A model generated the notes under the pieces. That model worked only from the letters and a program-made list of their open reading frames with translations, did not search any database and had not been told where the DNA came from. This document shows positions 35,847-44,982 of a DNA stretch of 64,000 nt, one piece after another (position 1 is the first letter of the stretch; each line of letters starts with the position of its first letter). The DNA is from Acidobacteriota bacterium (GTDB taxonomy: Bacteria > Acidobacteriota > Blastocatellia > Pyrinomonadales > Pyrinomonadaceae): assembly GCA_019242475.1 (NCBI GenBank), contig JAFAVK010000127.1:1-64000 (forward strand), in the 5' to 3' direction. Both the position numbers and the translations under genes were made by a program.

Positions 35847-36068
35847 TTATTCGTCCTCTTCGCCACCGCCCCGGCCACTCTTATACCGCTCGTACCTCTC
35901 GACCAAATCCAGGTAGCCGTCCTGCTCCCTCTCCATCTCGTCGAACGCGCGCCAGAAGGGTCTCTCCGCCTTCGGGAACGCGCCGTACCTGTTGCCGGCG
36001 TACTCGAACCTGAAAGGCTTCTTCGGCCGGTGTCTTCTCAGCCCGGAATTCTCCGCACGTCTCGTCAC
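35847..36068 (-). CDS. Small basic/acidic hypothetical protein in the sugar operon
   Basis: 73 residues with a GTG start at 36068 and an AAGGAG directly before it (unusually close). It has a basic N-terminus (MTRRAENSGLRRHRPKK), an aromatic middle (FRFEYAGNRYGAFP) and a helical acidic end (YLDLVERYERY). It lies between the ATPase and permease genes of the xylFGH-type operon with 25-36 bp gaps, in the same direction. I do not recognise the family. The composition is protein-like, but the short length and start leave doubt. Confidence 0.5.
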   Translation of the reverse strand: MTRRAENSGLRRHRPKKPFRFEYAGNRYGAFPKAERPFWRAFDEMEREQDGYLDLVERYERYKSGRGGGEEDE

Positions 36069-36104
36069 CTCCTTACGCCCGCTCCCGCGGGTCGTTTGCG
36101 CGCC

Positions 36105-37646
36105 TCAGGCGGCGCGCTGCGTGTGGCCGGTGGCGCAGGCCATGACGGCCTCGGGGGTGGCCTCCTCGCGTTTGAACTCGCCGGTGACGCGGCCTTCGTG
36201 TAGCACCAACACGCGGTCGGAGAGGCCGAGCACCTCGGGCAGCTCCGACGAGACGAGCACGATGGCGAGGCCCTCGCGCGCGAGCCGGTTGATCTGCGCG
36301 TAAATCTCCTGCTTGGCGCCCACGTCGATGCCGCGCGTCGGCTCGTCGAGGAAGAGCACGCGCGGGTTGGTTAAAAGCCACTTGGCGAGGACGACCTTCT
36401 GCTGGTTGCCGCCCGAGAGCGTGCCGACGACCGTGAAGACCGAGTTGGCCTTGACCCGCAGCTCCTTCTTCGCGCGCTCGCCCGCGGCGGCCTCCGCGTC
36501 CACGTCCGTCACGAAGCGGCCCGAGAGTTTCCGGAGGCCGGCGAGCGTCATGTTGTTCAGAATCGTCTGGTCGAGCACGAGCCCGAAGCGCTTGCGGTCT
36601 TCGGTCACGAAGCCGACGCCCTGCTTGATGGCGTCGGACGGGCGGCTGACTTTAATCCGCTTCCCCTCGACGTAGACCTCGCCCGAGACGCGCCCCGGCC
36701 ACGCGCCGAAGATGCCCATCAGAAGCTCGCTCCGCCCCGCGCCCATCAAGCCCGCGATGCCGAGCACCTCGCCCCGCCTGACCTTGAAGCCCACGCCTTT
36801 GACGAGCAGCTTGCCCGAGACGTTCGGGTCTTCGACCGTCACATTCCGCGCCTCGAAGACCACGTCGCCCCTTTCGTGCTCGGCCTCGGGGAAGATGTCG
36901 CCGACCTCGCGGCCGACCATCAGCGAGATGACGCGCGCCTCGTTCAGCTCTTCGGCCGGCCGCGTGCCGACGGTGCGGCCGTCGCGCAGCACGGTGATGC
37001 GCCGCGAGACGCGGAAGACCTCGTCGAGCTTGTGCGAGATGTAGATCATCCCCACGCCGCGCGCGCGCAGGCCCTCGATGATGCGGAAGAGCGTCTCGAC
37101 CTCCGACTCGGTGAGCGCGGCCGTCGGCTCGTCGAGGACGAGGATGCGGGCCTCCTGCGAGAGCGCCTTGGCGATCTCGACCAACTGCTGCTGGCCGATG
37201 CCGAGGTGGCCGACGGGCGTGCGCGGGTCGAGCGACAGGTTCAGCTCGTCGAGGAGTTTTTGGGCGCGGCTGTAGAGTTCTTCCCACTTGATGACGCCGA
37301 AGCGGCGCGGCTCGCGGCCGAGGAAGATGTTCTCGCCGATGGTCAGCTCCTTGATGAGCGACAGCTCCTGGAAGATGACGGCGACGCCCGCGTTCTCCGA
37401 GTCGCGGACGCTTTGGAACTGGCGCACCTGCCCGTCGATGACCACGTCGCCGCCGTAGGTGCCGAAGGGGTAGACGCCCGCGAGCACCTTCATCAAGGTG
37501 GACTTCCCCGCCCCGTTCTCGCCGACGAGCGCGTGCAGCTCGCCCCCGTGCAGGTCGAACGAGACGCCGTCGAGCGCGCGCACGCCGGGGAAGCTCTTCG
37601 TGATCTCCCGCATCTCAAGGAGCGGGGTGTTCGTTGTGGAAGACAT
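36105..37646 (-). CDS. xylG: Sugar ABC transporter ATP-binding protein, two-domain (xylose-type)
   Basis: 513 residues, the normal length for the XylG/RbsA/MglA group. The first domain has Walker A GENGAGKST (about 39-47), signature LGIGQQQLVEIAKAL and Walker B ILVLDEPTAAL. The second domain has a degenerate P-loop GLMGAGRSEL, usual for the group, and signature LSGGNQQKVVLAKWL with Walker B VLFLDEPTRGID. It powers import of the sugar bound by the XylF-like lipoprotein. It sits 44 bp downstream of the binding-protein gene and upstream of the small ORF and permease. Confidence 0.94.
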   Translation of the reverse strand: MSSTTNTPLLEMREITKSFPGVRALDGVSFDLHGGELHALVGENGAGKSTLMKVLAGVYPFGTYGGDVVIDGQVRQFQSVRDSENAGVAVIFQELSLIKELTIGENIFLGREPRRFGVIKWEELYSRAQKLLDELNLSLDPRTPVGHLGIGQQQLVEIAKALSQEARILVLDEPTAALTESEVETLFRIIEGLRARGVGMIYISHKLDEVFRVSRRITVLRDGRTVGTRPAEELNEARVISLMVGREVGDIFPEAEHERGDVVFEARNVTVEDPNVSGKLLVKGVGFKVRRGEVLGIAGLMGAGRSELLMGIFGAWPGRVSGEVYVEGKRIKVSRPSDAIKQGVGFVTEDRKRFGLVLDQTILNNMTLAGLRKLSGRFVTDVDAEAAAGERAKKELRVKANSVFTVVGTLSGGNQQKVVLAKWLLTNPRVLFLDEPTRGIDVGAKQEIYAQINRLAREGLAIVLVSSELPEVLGLSDRVLVLHEGRVTGEFKREEATPEAVMACATGHTQRAA

Positions 37647-37656
37647 GCTCTTTCAG

Positions 37657-37681
37657 AATTTCAAACTTCAAATTTGAAATT
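37657..37681. repeat. Short AT-rich palindrome between binding-protein and ATPase genes
   Basis: Arms AATTTCAAA (37657-37665) and TTTGAAATT (37673-37681) flank a 7-nt loop CTTCAAA. The TTTCAAA unit is 7 bp. It is far richer in A+T than its neighbours and lies in the 43-bp intra-operon gap. Confidence 0.7.
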
Positions 37682-37689
37682 TCAGATCG

Positions 37690-38895
37690 TCAACGCAGAC
37701 GCAGCGCGACGCCGAGGCCGCCGAGGAGCAGGGCCGCGACGGCGAGCAGCGAGCCTCTGTCCATGTGTCCTACGCCCGCCGCCGCCTTCGGACACGGGTG
37801 GCTCGGCACGTCCTTGTAGACCTCTTCGCACTTGTGGTAGCCGTCTTTGATGATGGTGGCGTCGAGGTTCTCCTTGTCCACGGCCTGCGGCTCTTGCAGA
37901 ATCGAGGGCACGTCCACCTTGCCGTTGTTTATCTTGTCGGGCGCGTTCAGCGGCTCGCCGCGCGCGAGCTTGACCGCCGAGTCCACGGCGCTGTCGGCGA
38001 GCGGCTTGATCGGCTTGTAGATGGTCATCGTCTGCGTGCCCTTGGCGATGCGCTGGACGGCGTCGAGCTGCGCGTCCTGCCCCGTGACGAGCACTTTGCC
38101 GGCCAGGCCCGCCACGTCGAGCGCCGAGATGGCGCCGCCCGCCGTCCCGTCGTTCGAGGCGACGATGGCCTGGATGTCGTTCTTCGTCTTCGTCAAAGCG
38201 TCCTCGGTGAGGCGCTGCGCCTCCTCGGCCTTCCACTCCTTGGCGAACTGGTCGGAGATGACCTTCACGTCGCGGCGGTCGATGGCGGGCTGGAGGATGT
38301 TCATCTGGCCGTCGCGCAGGAGCTTCGCGTTGTTGTCGGTCGGCGCGCCGCCGATGAGGACGTAGTTTCCTTTCGGCACGTGCTTCAGGGCGTAGTCGCC
38401 CTGCATCTGGCCCATCTTGAAGACCTGGTGCGAGACGTAGAGGTCGGGCTCGGAGTTCTTGATCAGGCGGTCGTAGGAGATGACGGGGACGCCCTTGGCG
38501 TGCGCGTTCTGCACGATGGAGGCGGCGATCTCGCCGTTGTGCGGCGCGACGATGAGCACGTCCACGCCCTTCGTGAGCATGTTGTCGCACTGCTTGGTCT
38601 GGACGGCGTCGTCGCCGTTGGCGACCTGCACGTCGAGCTGCGCGCCGACCTCTTTGGCCCGCGCCTCGACCAGCTCCTTGTCGCGGTTCCAGCGCTCCTC
38701 CTTGAGCGTGTCCATCGAGAAGCCGATGTAGACGGGCTCGCCCGCCTTCTTCGCCGGCTTGTGCTGGTAGCCGCCCGCCGTGGAGGCCGTGCCCGCGCCG
38801 CCGTTCTGGTTCGTGTCCGTGTTATTGACGCACGAGCCCGCGCCCAGCACGCCCGCGGCGGCCAACGCCAAAGCCAACACCCTCGCCTGTCGCAT
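37690..38895 (-). CDS. xylF: Sugar-binding lipoprotein of the xylose type with hydrophobic C-terminus
   Basis: 401 residues from the ATG at 38895, chosen over a GTG at 38916 because an AAGGAG sits 9 bases upstream. The signal sequence MRQARVLALALAAAGVLGAGSC ends in a lipobox-like AGSC, so it is probably a lipoprotein. The periplasmic-binding-protein core has VYIGFSMDTLKEERWNRD, VLIVAPHNGEIAASIV, KGVPVISYDRLI and VTGQDAQLDAVQRI. An odd C-terminal tail with CEEVYKDVPSHPC and a hydrophobic segment (LLAVAALLLGGLGVAL) ending in Arg is not usual for this family and looks like a second membrane anchor or sorting signal. Confidence 0.9.
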   Translation of the reverse strand: MRQARVLALALAAAGVLGAGSCVNNTDTNQNGGAGTASTAGGYQHKPAKKAGEPVYIGFSMDTLKEERWNRDKELVEARAKEVGAQLDVQVANGDDAVQTKQCDNMLTKGVDVLIVAPHNGEIAASIVQNAHAKGVPVISYDRLIKNSEPDLYVSHQVFKMGQMQGDYALKHVPKGNYVLIGGAPTDNNAKLLRDGQMNILQPAIDRRDVKVISDQFAKEWKAEEAQRLTEDALTKTKNDIQAIVASNDGTAGGAISALDVAGLAGKVLVTGQDAQLDAVQRIAKGTQTMTIYKPIKPLADSAVDSAVKLARGEPLNAPDKINNGKVDVPSILQEPQAVDKENLDATIIKDGYHKCEEVYKDVPSHPCPKAAAGVGHMDRGSLLAVAALLLGGLGVALRLR

Positions 38896-38922
38896 CTGTT
38901 TTCGCTCCTTCGTCACCTTTGT

Positions 38923-39005
38923 GGCCTCTGCGTCTTCTCGGCGAACTCTGCGTTAAAAAGGGTCTCACGCTTTAACGCAGAGTTCGCCGAGAAGACGCAG
39001 AGGCC
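38923..39005. repeat. Perfect 35-bp inverted repeat in the xylF-TonB divergent gap
   Basis: Arms 38923-38957 and 38971-39005 are exactly complementary over 35 bp with a 13-nt loop. The arm contains CTCTGCGT and GAACTCTGCGTT-type units (about 8 and 14 bp). It lies 28 bp upstream of the xylF start, so it would be in or near the xylF leader, and is the most perfect of the elements in the window. The rest of the 38896-39274 gap is AT-richer and holds the candidate promoter at 39122. Confidence 0.93.
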
Positions 39006-39121
39006 GCGGAGGACTCACACCTCGCGCGCGAGTCCACGGCGTCTGTTTGGATTGCCTTGAATCGGCGGAATTGACTGCTCGGAACGCGCCTAAGATTACC
39101 AGAGGCGTGACGAAATTTGTA

Positions 39122-39150
39122 TTGTATTTTTTCGCACCGAGTGCTATGAA
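39122..39150 (+). promoter_or_regulatory. Candidate sigma-70-type promoter for the TonB receptor gene
   Basis: TTGTAT (39122-39127), a 17-bp spacer and an extended -10 TGC-TATGAA (39142-39150) lie in an AT-rich patch about 125 bp upstream of the receptor start. Inferred by eye only. Confidence 0.38.
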
Positions 39151-39274
39151 TTCCTTTGTCAGCCAGCACAACTAATTCCTTGAGCGGTGCCGCGGTCTTC
39201 CCCCGCCCGGCCGCACCGCGCCTTTCAACCGGTCGGTCGTAAACGACACTGAGACGATGAGGAGGGCTTCGAAG

Positions 39275-42200
39275 ATGAGGCGGAAACTGACGAGTCTGCT
39301 CCGCGCCGCGCTGTGTGCGCTCTTCCTGCTGACCCTGACGCAGGCCGCGAGCGCGCAGTTCCGCGCGGCCGTGCAGGGCACCGTGACCGACCCGTCGGGC
39401 GCGGTCGTCCCGGCGGCCACGCTCACGCTCACGAACAAAGAGACGGGGCGCGTGCAGACGGCCACGTCCGGCGACGAGGGCTTCTACCGCATCTCGGAGC
39501 TGCCGCCCGGCACCTACACGCTCACGGTCGAGAAGGCGGGCTTCAAGAAGACGACCTTCGACAGCGTCGTCGTCAACGCCGAGCAGGTGCAGGGGCTCGA
39601 CGTGGTGCTCACCGCCGGCGAGGTGTCGGAGGTCGTGACGGTCACGGCCGACCAGACGCCCGCGCTCGAGACCGAGAACGCGAACGTCTCCCGCGCGATC
39701 ACCACGCAGGAGGTGCTGCGGCTCCCGCAGGTCGGGCGCGACCCCTACGAGCTGGCGCGGCTCGCCCCGGGCGTCTTCGGCACCGGCGCGCGCAGCGGCA
39801 GTGGCGGCTCGGTCAACCTCCCGAACACCTCGGGGCCGGGCGGCTCGAACAACTCGATCTTCCAGACCGAGAACCAGGTGCCGATCTCGGCCAACGGACA
39901 GCGCGTCTCGTCCAACAACTTCCAGGTGGACGGCGTGAGCGTCAACAGCCAGACGTGGGGCGGCGCGGCCGTCATCACGCCGAGCCAGGAGGCCGTCAAG
40001 GAGGTGCGCGTCACGTCGAGCACCTACTCGGCCGAGGACGGGCGCAACTCGGGCGCGCAGATCAAGGTCGTGACGCAGTCGGGGACGAACTCGTTCCACG
40101 GCAGCCTCTTCTTCAAGTACAACGACCCGGGCCTCAACTCCTTCAACAAGTCGCCGTTCACGCCCACCCGCGTCGAGAACAAGTTCCGGCAGTTCGGCGG
40201 CAGCATCGGCGGCCCCATCGTCCGCGACAAGCTCTTCTTCTTCTTCGCCTACGAGGGCCTGCGCAACAAGACGAACACCCCGTACCGCGCGTTCGTCGAG
40301 ACCGCGCAGTACCGCCAGCTCGTCCGCAGCGCGCGCCCGAACAGCACCACCGCGCTGGTCTTCGCCGACCCCGGCATCGAGCCGCGCATCATTTCGGCCA
40401 TCCCGGTCACCTGCGCCTTCGCCAACTTCGGCGGCTCCAACTGCCAGGCGGTCGCGGGCGGGCTCGACATCGGCTCGCCCACGGGCGCGCGCGGCCAGTA
40501 CGTCCGCTTCGACGACCCGACGGGCGCCGGGCTCGACGGCGTCCCCGACATCCAGTACGCGCTGCTCGGGAACCCGACCAGCTTCCGCGGGCACCAGTTC
40601 CACACGCGCCTCGACTACACCATCACCGAGAAGGACAGCCTGGCGGTGACGACCATCTTCGTGCCCACGCACAACCTGGGCGCCGACACCGGCGCGCGCA
40701 GCCGGCCCGACGCCGACATCAACTCCGACCGGCTCAACTGGAACGCGGCCTTCATCTACAACCGGACGCTGAGCGCGACGGCCCTCAACGAGGCGCGCTT
40801 CAACGTCACGCGCTGGGGCTACGACGAGGTGGCCTCGAACCCGGACGTCAACTTCGGCATCCCGCGCATCGAGGTCGAGAGCTACTCGTTCGACCGCATC
40901 CGGTTCGGCGCGAACCGCGGCGAGGGGTCGCCGGGCATCTTCAAGGAGACCTCGTTCGACTTCCGCGACACACTCAACAAGGTCTTCGGCACCCACGCGC
41001 TCAAGTTCGGCGTCGAGGCGCGGCGCGAGGTCAACAACGGCGGGCTGACGGGCGGCGGGCGCCCCATCTACTCCTTCAGCGGCCTGTGGAACCTCGCCAA
41101 CGACACGCCGATCTTCGAGGCCATCAACCTCGACCCGAACACGGGCAAGCCGGCGACGGGCGCCCGCGAGATACACACCGGCAACTACGGCGGCTTCGTG
41201 CAGGACGACTGGAAGTTCCGCCCGAACGTCACGCTCAACCTCGGCCTGCGCTACGAGCTGTTCCAGCCGATCAGCGTCGCCGACGGCCAGTTCGGCAACC
41301 TCGTCTTCGGCCCGCACGGGCTCCAGGACTCGCGCGTCGTGGCGGTCGATAAATTGCACAAGACCGACAAGAACAACTTCGGCCCGCAGCTCGGCTTCGC
41401 GTGGAGCCCGAACTTCGGCAACGCCTTCGGCGGGATGCTCAACGAGAACCGCGCGGTCGTGCGCGGCGGCTTCGGCATCGGCTACAACCGCCTGCCCAAC
41501 GCGCTGCTCTTGAACGCGCGCGCCAACCCGCCCTTCTTCGCGCGCTACAACCTCTGCTGCGGCGGCTCGGGCACCGCGGGCGAGGAGTGGGCCACGCCCT
41601 TCGCCAACGGGCAGATCGTCTACGCCACGGGGAGCGACACGTCGCCCTTCAGCTACCCCGTCCACCCGGCGCTCGCGCAGGGCATCGACCCGGCGACGGG
41701 CGCGCCGCGCACCGGCGCCGTCGAAATCTACGGCACCGAGCCCAACCAGCCGAACGCCTACGTCTACCGCTACTCGCTCGAAGGGCAGTACGAGCTGCCC
41801 TACAAGCTGACGGGCACGCTCGGCTACCAGGGCAGCACCGGCCACAAGCTCGTCCGCATCGTCAACGAGAACTTCGTCTACACGCCGAACCCGGCCTTCT
41901 TCGCCGTCTACTTCGCCACGCCGGACGTCAACACCAGCTACAACGCGATGAACGCGCGCCTCCAAAGGCGCTTCGACCGCGGCTTCCAGTTTGACGCCCA
42001 GTACCGCTGGGCCAAGAGCCTCGACACGGTCTCCTACGACGCCCCGACGGCGCTCACCAACCAGACCTTCCCCGCCGACAACCACACCGAGCGCGGCCCC
42101 TCGGACTACGACGTGAAGCACTACTTCACGCTCTCGGGGCTCTGGGACTTGCCGTTCCTGACGGGGAGGAAGGACTGGGCCGGGCGGCTGCTCGGCGGGT

Positions 42201-42727
42201 GGGAGCTGAGCGCCATCCTGACGGCGAACTCGGGCTTCCCCTGGACGCCGAAACTCGACAGCAACATCCGCCTCCCGAACGGGAACTTCTTCGGCCCGAT
42301 CCGCCCGGTCGCGTACTTCGGCGGGGCGCTCAACGACACTTCGAACGACGCGTTCCTGCGCCCCAACGGGAACTTCCCCGGCGGCGGCGCGCACTACTTC
42401 TCCACGACGGTGCGGACGGACGCCAACGGCTTCCCGCAGTACAACCTCAACTTCCCGGGCATCGGGCGCAACTCCTTCCGCGGCCCGCGCTACCGGGACG
42501 TTGACATCAGCCTGGTGAAGAGGATCGGCCTCGGCTCCGTCTTCGGCATGAACGAGTCGGCGGGGCTCGACCTGCGCGCGAACTTCTTCAACATTTTCAA
42601 CATCCAGAACCTGAAGCCCTTCCTCGCCGACAGCGACAGCGTCTTCGTCAACCGCTCGGGCTTCGGCCGGGCCACCGACGTCCTCGCCGGCCGCGTCATC
42701 GAATTGCAGGCCCGCTTCAACTTCTAA
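39275..42727 (+). CDS. TonB-dependent receptor-like outer-membrane protein with carboxypeptidase-regulatory N-terminus
   Basis: 1150 residues from ATG 39275, preferred over ATG 39257 because GAGGAGG lies 9 bases before it. A signal peptide (ending TQAASA) precedes a carboxypeptidase-regulatory/Ig-like domain (VQGTVTDPSGAVVPAATLTL, GFYRISELPPGTYTLTV), then a plug domain (EVSEVVTVTADQTP) and a long beta-barrel ending in IELQARFNF, with the terminal Phe of outer-membrane proteins. This architecture is typical of large Acidobacteriota receptors. It probably binds and imports a glycan or large molecule; its location beside the sugar ABC operon suggests a carbohydrate. No TonB box was identified. 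Confidence 0.93.
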   Translation: MRRKLTSLLRAALCALFLLTLTQAASAQFRAAVQGTVTDPSGAVVPAATLTLTNKETGRVQTATSGDEGFYRISELPPGTYTLTVEKAGFKKTTFDSVVVNAEQVQGLDVVLTAGEVSEVVTVTADQTPALETENANVSRAITTQEVLRLPQVGRDPYELARLAPGVFGTGARSGSGGSVNLPNTSGPGGSNNSIFQTENQVPISANGQRVSSNNFQVDGVSVNSQTWGGAAVITPSQEAVKEVRVTSSTYSAEDGRNSGAQIKVVTQSGTNSFHGSLFFKYNDPGLNSFNKSPFTPTRVENKFRQFGGSIGGPIVRDKLFFFFAYEGLRNKTNTPYRAFVETAQYRQLVRSARPNSTTALVFADPGIEPRIISAIPVTCAFANFGGSNCQAVAGGLDIGSPTGARGQYVRFDDPTGAGLDGVPDIQYALLGNPTSFRGHQFHTRLDYTITEKDSLAVTTIFVPTHNLGADTGARSRPDADINSDRLNWNAAFIYNRTLSATALNEARFNVTRWGYDEVASNPDVNFGIPRIEVESYSFDRIRFGANRGEGSPGIFKETSFDFRDTLNKVFGTHALKFGVEARREVNNGGLTGGGRPIYSFSGLWNLANDTPIFEAINLDPNTGKPATGAREIHTGNYGGFVQDDWKFRPNVTLNLGLRYELFQPISVADGQFGNLVFGPHGLQDSRVVAVDKLHKTDKNNFGPQLGFAWSPNFGNAFGGMLNENRAVVRGGFGIGYNRLPNALLLNARANPPFFARYNLCCGGSGTAGEEWATPFANGQIVYATGSDTSPFSYPVHPALAQGIDPATGAPRTGAVEIYGTEPNQPNAYVYRYSLEGQYELPYKLTGTLGYQGSTGHKLVRIVNENFVYTPNPAFFAVYFATPDVNTSYNAMNARLQRRFDRGFQFDAQYRWAKSLDTVSYDAPTALTNQTFPADNHTERGPSDYDVKHYFTLSGLWDLPFLTGRKDWAGRLLGGWELSAILTANSGFPWTPKLDSNIRLPNGNFFGPIRPVAYFGGALNDTSNDAFLRPNGNFPGGGAHYFSTTVRTDANGFPQYNLNFPGIGRNSFRGPRYRDVDISLVKRIGLGSVFGMNESAGLDLRANFFNIFNIQNLKPFLADSDSVFVNRSGFGRATDVLAGRVIELQARFNF

Positions 42728-42804
42728 AGGCCGTGAACCGTAAACTATAAACCGTGACAAGAGGAATCAATTCCTTCTTGTCACGGTTTACGGTTCACGG
42801 CCTT
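42727..42804. repeat. Heptamer-based inverted repeat; arms differ by one unit
   Basis: Left arm from 42727 (AAGGCCGTGAACCGTAAAC...) and right arm 42771-42804 are complementary except for one extra heptamer, TATAAAC, in the left arm. It lies between the convergent TonB receptor and TPR genes and touches both stop codons. Confidence 0.92.
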
Positions 42805-44053
42805 ACTTCTTCTGCCCCTCCGTCAGCCGCCGATACGCGTCCAACTCGCGCCCGGCCTCCTCCTTGCGCCCGAGGCGCGTGAGCGCCGTGTAGAGCTTGT
42901 AGTGGACTTCGGGGTCGGCGTCGTTGAGCGCCGCGGCGCGGCGCAGGACGTTCACGGCCTCTTCGTAGCGCTGCGTCCTCAGCAGCAGCGCGCCGAGGTC
43001 TCTGTGCGCGTTGAAGTGCCCGGGGTCGCGCGCGGCCGCGCGCCGCAGCAGCGCCTCGGCCTCGGCCATGTCGCCGCGGTCGGAGAGGATCGCGCCCAGG
43101 AGCGCCAGGGCGTCGGCGTTGTCCGGCCGCCGCGCGAGGGCCTTGCGCAGGGCGGTCTCGGCCAGACCGTAATCGCCCTTGCCGCGCGCGGCGAGCCCCG
43201 TGAAGTAGTCCAGCTCGTCCACCTCCGGGAAGAGCTTCGCGGCGTTCTGAAAGACTTCCAGCGCGCGTTCGAATTGCACGAGCAGGATGTAGGTGCCGCC
43301 GAGGCGGATGTGGTAGACGGGCTTCGAAGGGTCGAGCCGGACGGCCGTCTCGTAGAAGTCCCTGGCCGCGGCGAAGCGGCCGTGTTTGCGCAGCACCTCG
43401 CCCAGCATGAAATGGGCCGGGGCGTAATCCGCGCGCAGGCGGACGGCCTGCTCCCAAAGCTCCCCGGCCGCCTCGTCCCGGCCCCGTTCGTAGGCGATCA
43501 GGCCGCGGTAGTAGAGGGGCTCCGCGGCGTCGGGCGCGAGCGCGGAGGCCGCCTCCAGCTTGACGGCCGCCTCGTCCAGCCGTTTGAGTTCGTAGAGCGA
43601 GACGCCCAGGTTGTAGAGGATGTCGAACGCGCCGGGCTGTAGCTCTTCGGCCTGCGCGAAGAGGGCGGCCGCCTCCTCGTGCCGGCCGGCGCGCGCCAGC
43701 AGCACCCCGAGGTTGACGCGCGCCGAGACCGAGCGCGGCGACAGACGCAGCGCCTCGCGGTACTCGCCTTCGGCCTCGCGCGCGCGGCCGCGCCGGTCGA
43801 GGACGAGGCCGAGCAGGGTGTGCGCGTCCGCGCTCCGCGGGCTCGCCGCGAGCGCGCGCCGCACGAGCGGCTCCGCCTCTTCAACCTTCCCCGCGCGCAG
43901 AAGCTCCAACGCGCGTGCGAGCAGGGCCGGCGCCTCCTCCCCGCCCTGCGCCGCGCGCTGCTGCCGCGGCTCCGCGCGCGCTTCGGTTAATGCGAGAGGT
44001 GACGCGCAGAGGGCGAGGGACAGAAATATGTTGAAGGGCAGCGGGCTTCTCAT
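42803..44053 (-). CDS. Secreted TPR protein
   Basis: 416 residues from the ATG at 44053, which has GGGAGG about 10 bases upstream; a GTG at 44071 is less likely. A signal peptide (MRSPLPFNIFLSLALCASPLALTEARA) is followed by about ten TPR units from residue 35 to the end (for example AEGEYREALRLSPRSVSARVNLG; AAVKLEAASALAPDAAEPLYY). It is close in pattern to the TPR protein at 61796-63532, so the two are probably paralogues. It probably serves as a periplasmic scaffold; no enzyme motif is seen. Confidence 0.9.
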   Translation of the reverse strand: MRSPLPFNIFLSLALCASPLALTEARAEPRQQRAAQGGEEAPALLARALELLRAGKVEEAEPLVRRALAASPRSADAHTLLGLVLDRRGRAREAEGEYREALRLSPRSVSARVNLGVLLARAGRHEEAAALFAQAEELQPGAFDILYNLGVSLYELKRLDEAAVKLEAASALAPDAAEPLYYRGLIAYERGRDEAAGELWEQAVRLRADYAPAHFMLGEVLRKHGRFAAARDFYETAVRLDPSKPVYHIRLGGTYILLVQFERALEVFQNAAKLFPEVDELDYFTGLAARGKGDYGLAETALRKALARRPDNADALALLGAILSDRGDMAEAEALLRRAAARDPGHFNAHRDLGALLLRTQRYEEAVNVLRRAAALNDADPEVHYKLYTALTRLGRKEEAGRELDAYRRLTEGQKK

Positions 44054-44189
44054 CAACCATTTGCCTCCCACGCGGGCGGCCGCGGCGGCCAGAAAGTCGT
44101 TGACTCCCGTCTCCGTTCAGAGTATATAGCCACGCGCCCAACAGACACACTCCCCAGATTCAGCCAGGACGAAAAAGGAGCCATTCCCT

Positions 44190-44873
44190 ATGCTTCAGAC
44201 AAAGAGGCGGATCGCCGTAGTCGTCATCTCCCTCGCGGTCGTCGCGCTCGCCGGCGGTATCGTGGCGGCCTCCATCCCCGCGGCCGACGGCACAGTCAAC
44301 GGCTGCTACCAGAAGAACAACGGCCAGCTCCGCGTGGTCGAGTCGGCGGCCCAGTGCCACCCCTCGGAGCTGGCGCTGACGTGGCAGCAGCAAGGCCCGC
44401 AAGGGCCGCAGGGGCCGGTCGGCCCGCAAGGCCCGGCGGGGCCGCAGGGGCCGCAAGGGCCGCAGGGGGAGCCGGGGGCTTCGGCCGCGGGAGGGCCTTA
44501 CGTCTGGGTCTGCACGCCCGCCAGCTACCCCAACTTCGGGAGCACCCCGCGCGCCGACGTCTACGTCTTCAACGGGAGCGCGTCGAACGCCAGCGTCTCG
44601 GTGAGGTTCTATGACAAGGGCGGCCAAGACCTCGCCACCCACAACATCCCCGGCACGAGCAGCCCGGTTCAGCAGTACCCCGACGTGAGCGGCCAGGCCG
44701 TCACGCCCAACAGCACCTTCGACGTAACTTTCTCCAACCCGGTGACCAGCCCCGAGCCGTTCACCGACGTGGTCTTCTCCGTCAAGGTGACTTCCGACCA
44801 GCCGGTGGTCGTCGGCTCTAACTTCTCGCTGGGACTCCCCAACACGACGCCGTGCAGCCTGCTGCCCAAGTAG
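44190..44873 (+). CDS. Secreted collagen-like protein
   Basis: 227 residues. A signal-anchor ([23 protein letters not shown]) is followed by [17 protein letters not shown], a small Cys-containing domain found before many bacterial collagen-like regions. A short collagen tract of about ten Gly-Pro-Gln/Gly-Pro-Val triplets (residues 70-96) follows. A C-terminal beta-rich domain (about 105-227) has two further Cys. It is exported, probably trimeric through the collagen tract. The function is unknown; adhesion or matrix is likely. The gene stands alone between the TPR gene and a GH144-type gene. Confidence 0.88.
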   Translation: MLQTKRRIAVVVISLAVVALAGGIVAASIPAADGTVNGCYQKNNGQLRVVESAAQCHPSELALTWQQQGPQGPQGPVGPQGPAGPQGPQGPQGEPGASAAGGPYVWVCTPASYPNFGSTPRADVYVFNGSASNASVSVRFYDKGGQDLATHNIPGTSSPVQQYPDVSGQAVTPNSTFDVTFSNPVTSPEPFTDVVFSVKVTSDQPVVVGSNFSLGLPNTTPCSLLPK

Positions 44874-44900
44874 ACGCGGGCCGGCCGCGGTCACTCGGGC

Positions 44901-44934
44901 GAAGGGAGGCTTGGATTAATCCGGGCCTCCCTTC
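44901..44934. terminator. Hairpin downstream of the collagen-like gene
   Basis: Stem GAAGGGAGGC / GCCTCCCTTC (44901-44910, 44925-44934) with a 14-nt loop that itself contains GGATTAATCC. No T-run follows, so termination is only probable. Confidence 0.55.
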
Positions 44935-44945
44935 GTCATCGAGGC

Positions 44946-44951
44946 TATAAT
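44946..44951 (+). promoter_or_regulatory. Candidate -10 box for the GH144-type gene
   Basis: A perfect TATAAT lies 31 bp before the start codon at 44983. No good -35 is seen at the usual distance, so it may rely on an activator. Confidence 0.4.
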
Positions 44952-44982
44952 CACAGCCGCGGCGGCGACGCCGGCGAACGCC

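Noticed and set aside
38972-42760. A 1262-codon minus-strand frame
   Set aside because: Antisense to the TonB receptor gene, which has a signal peptide, plug and barrel end; the antisense frame has no recognisable motif.
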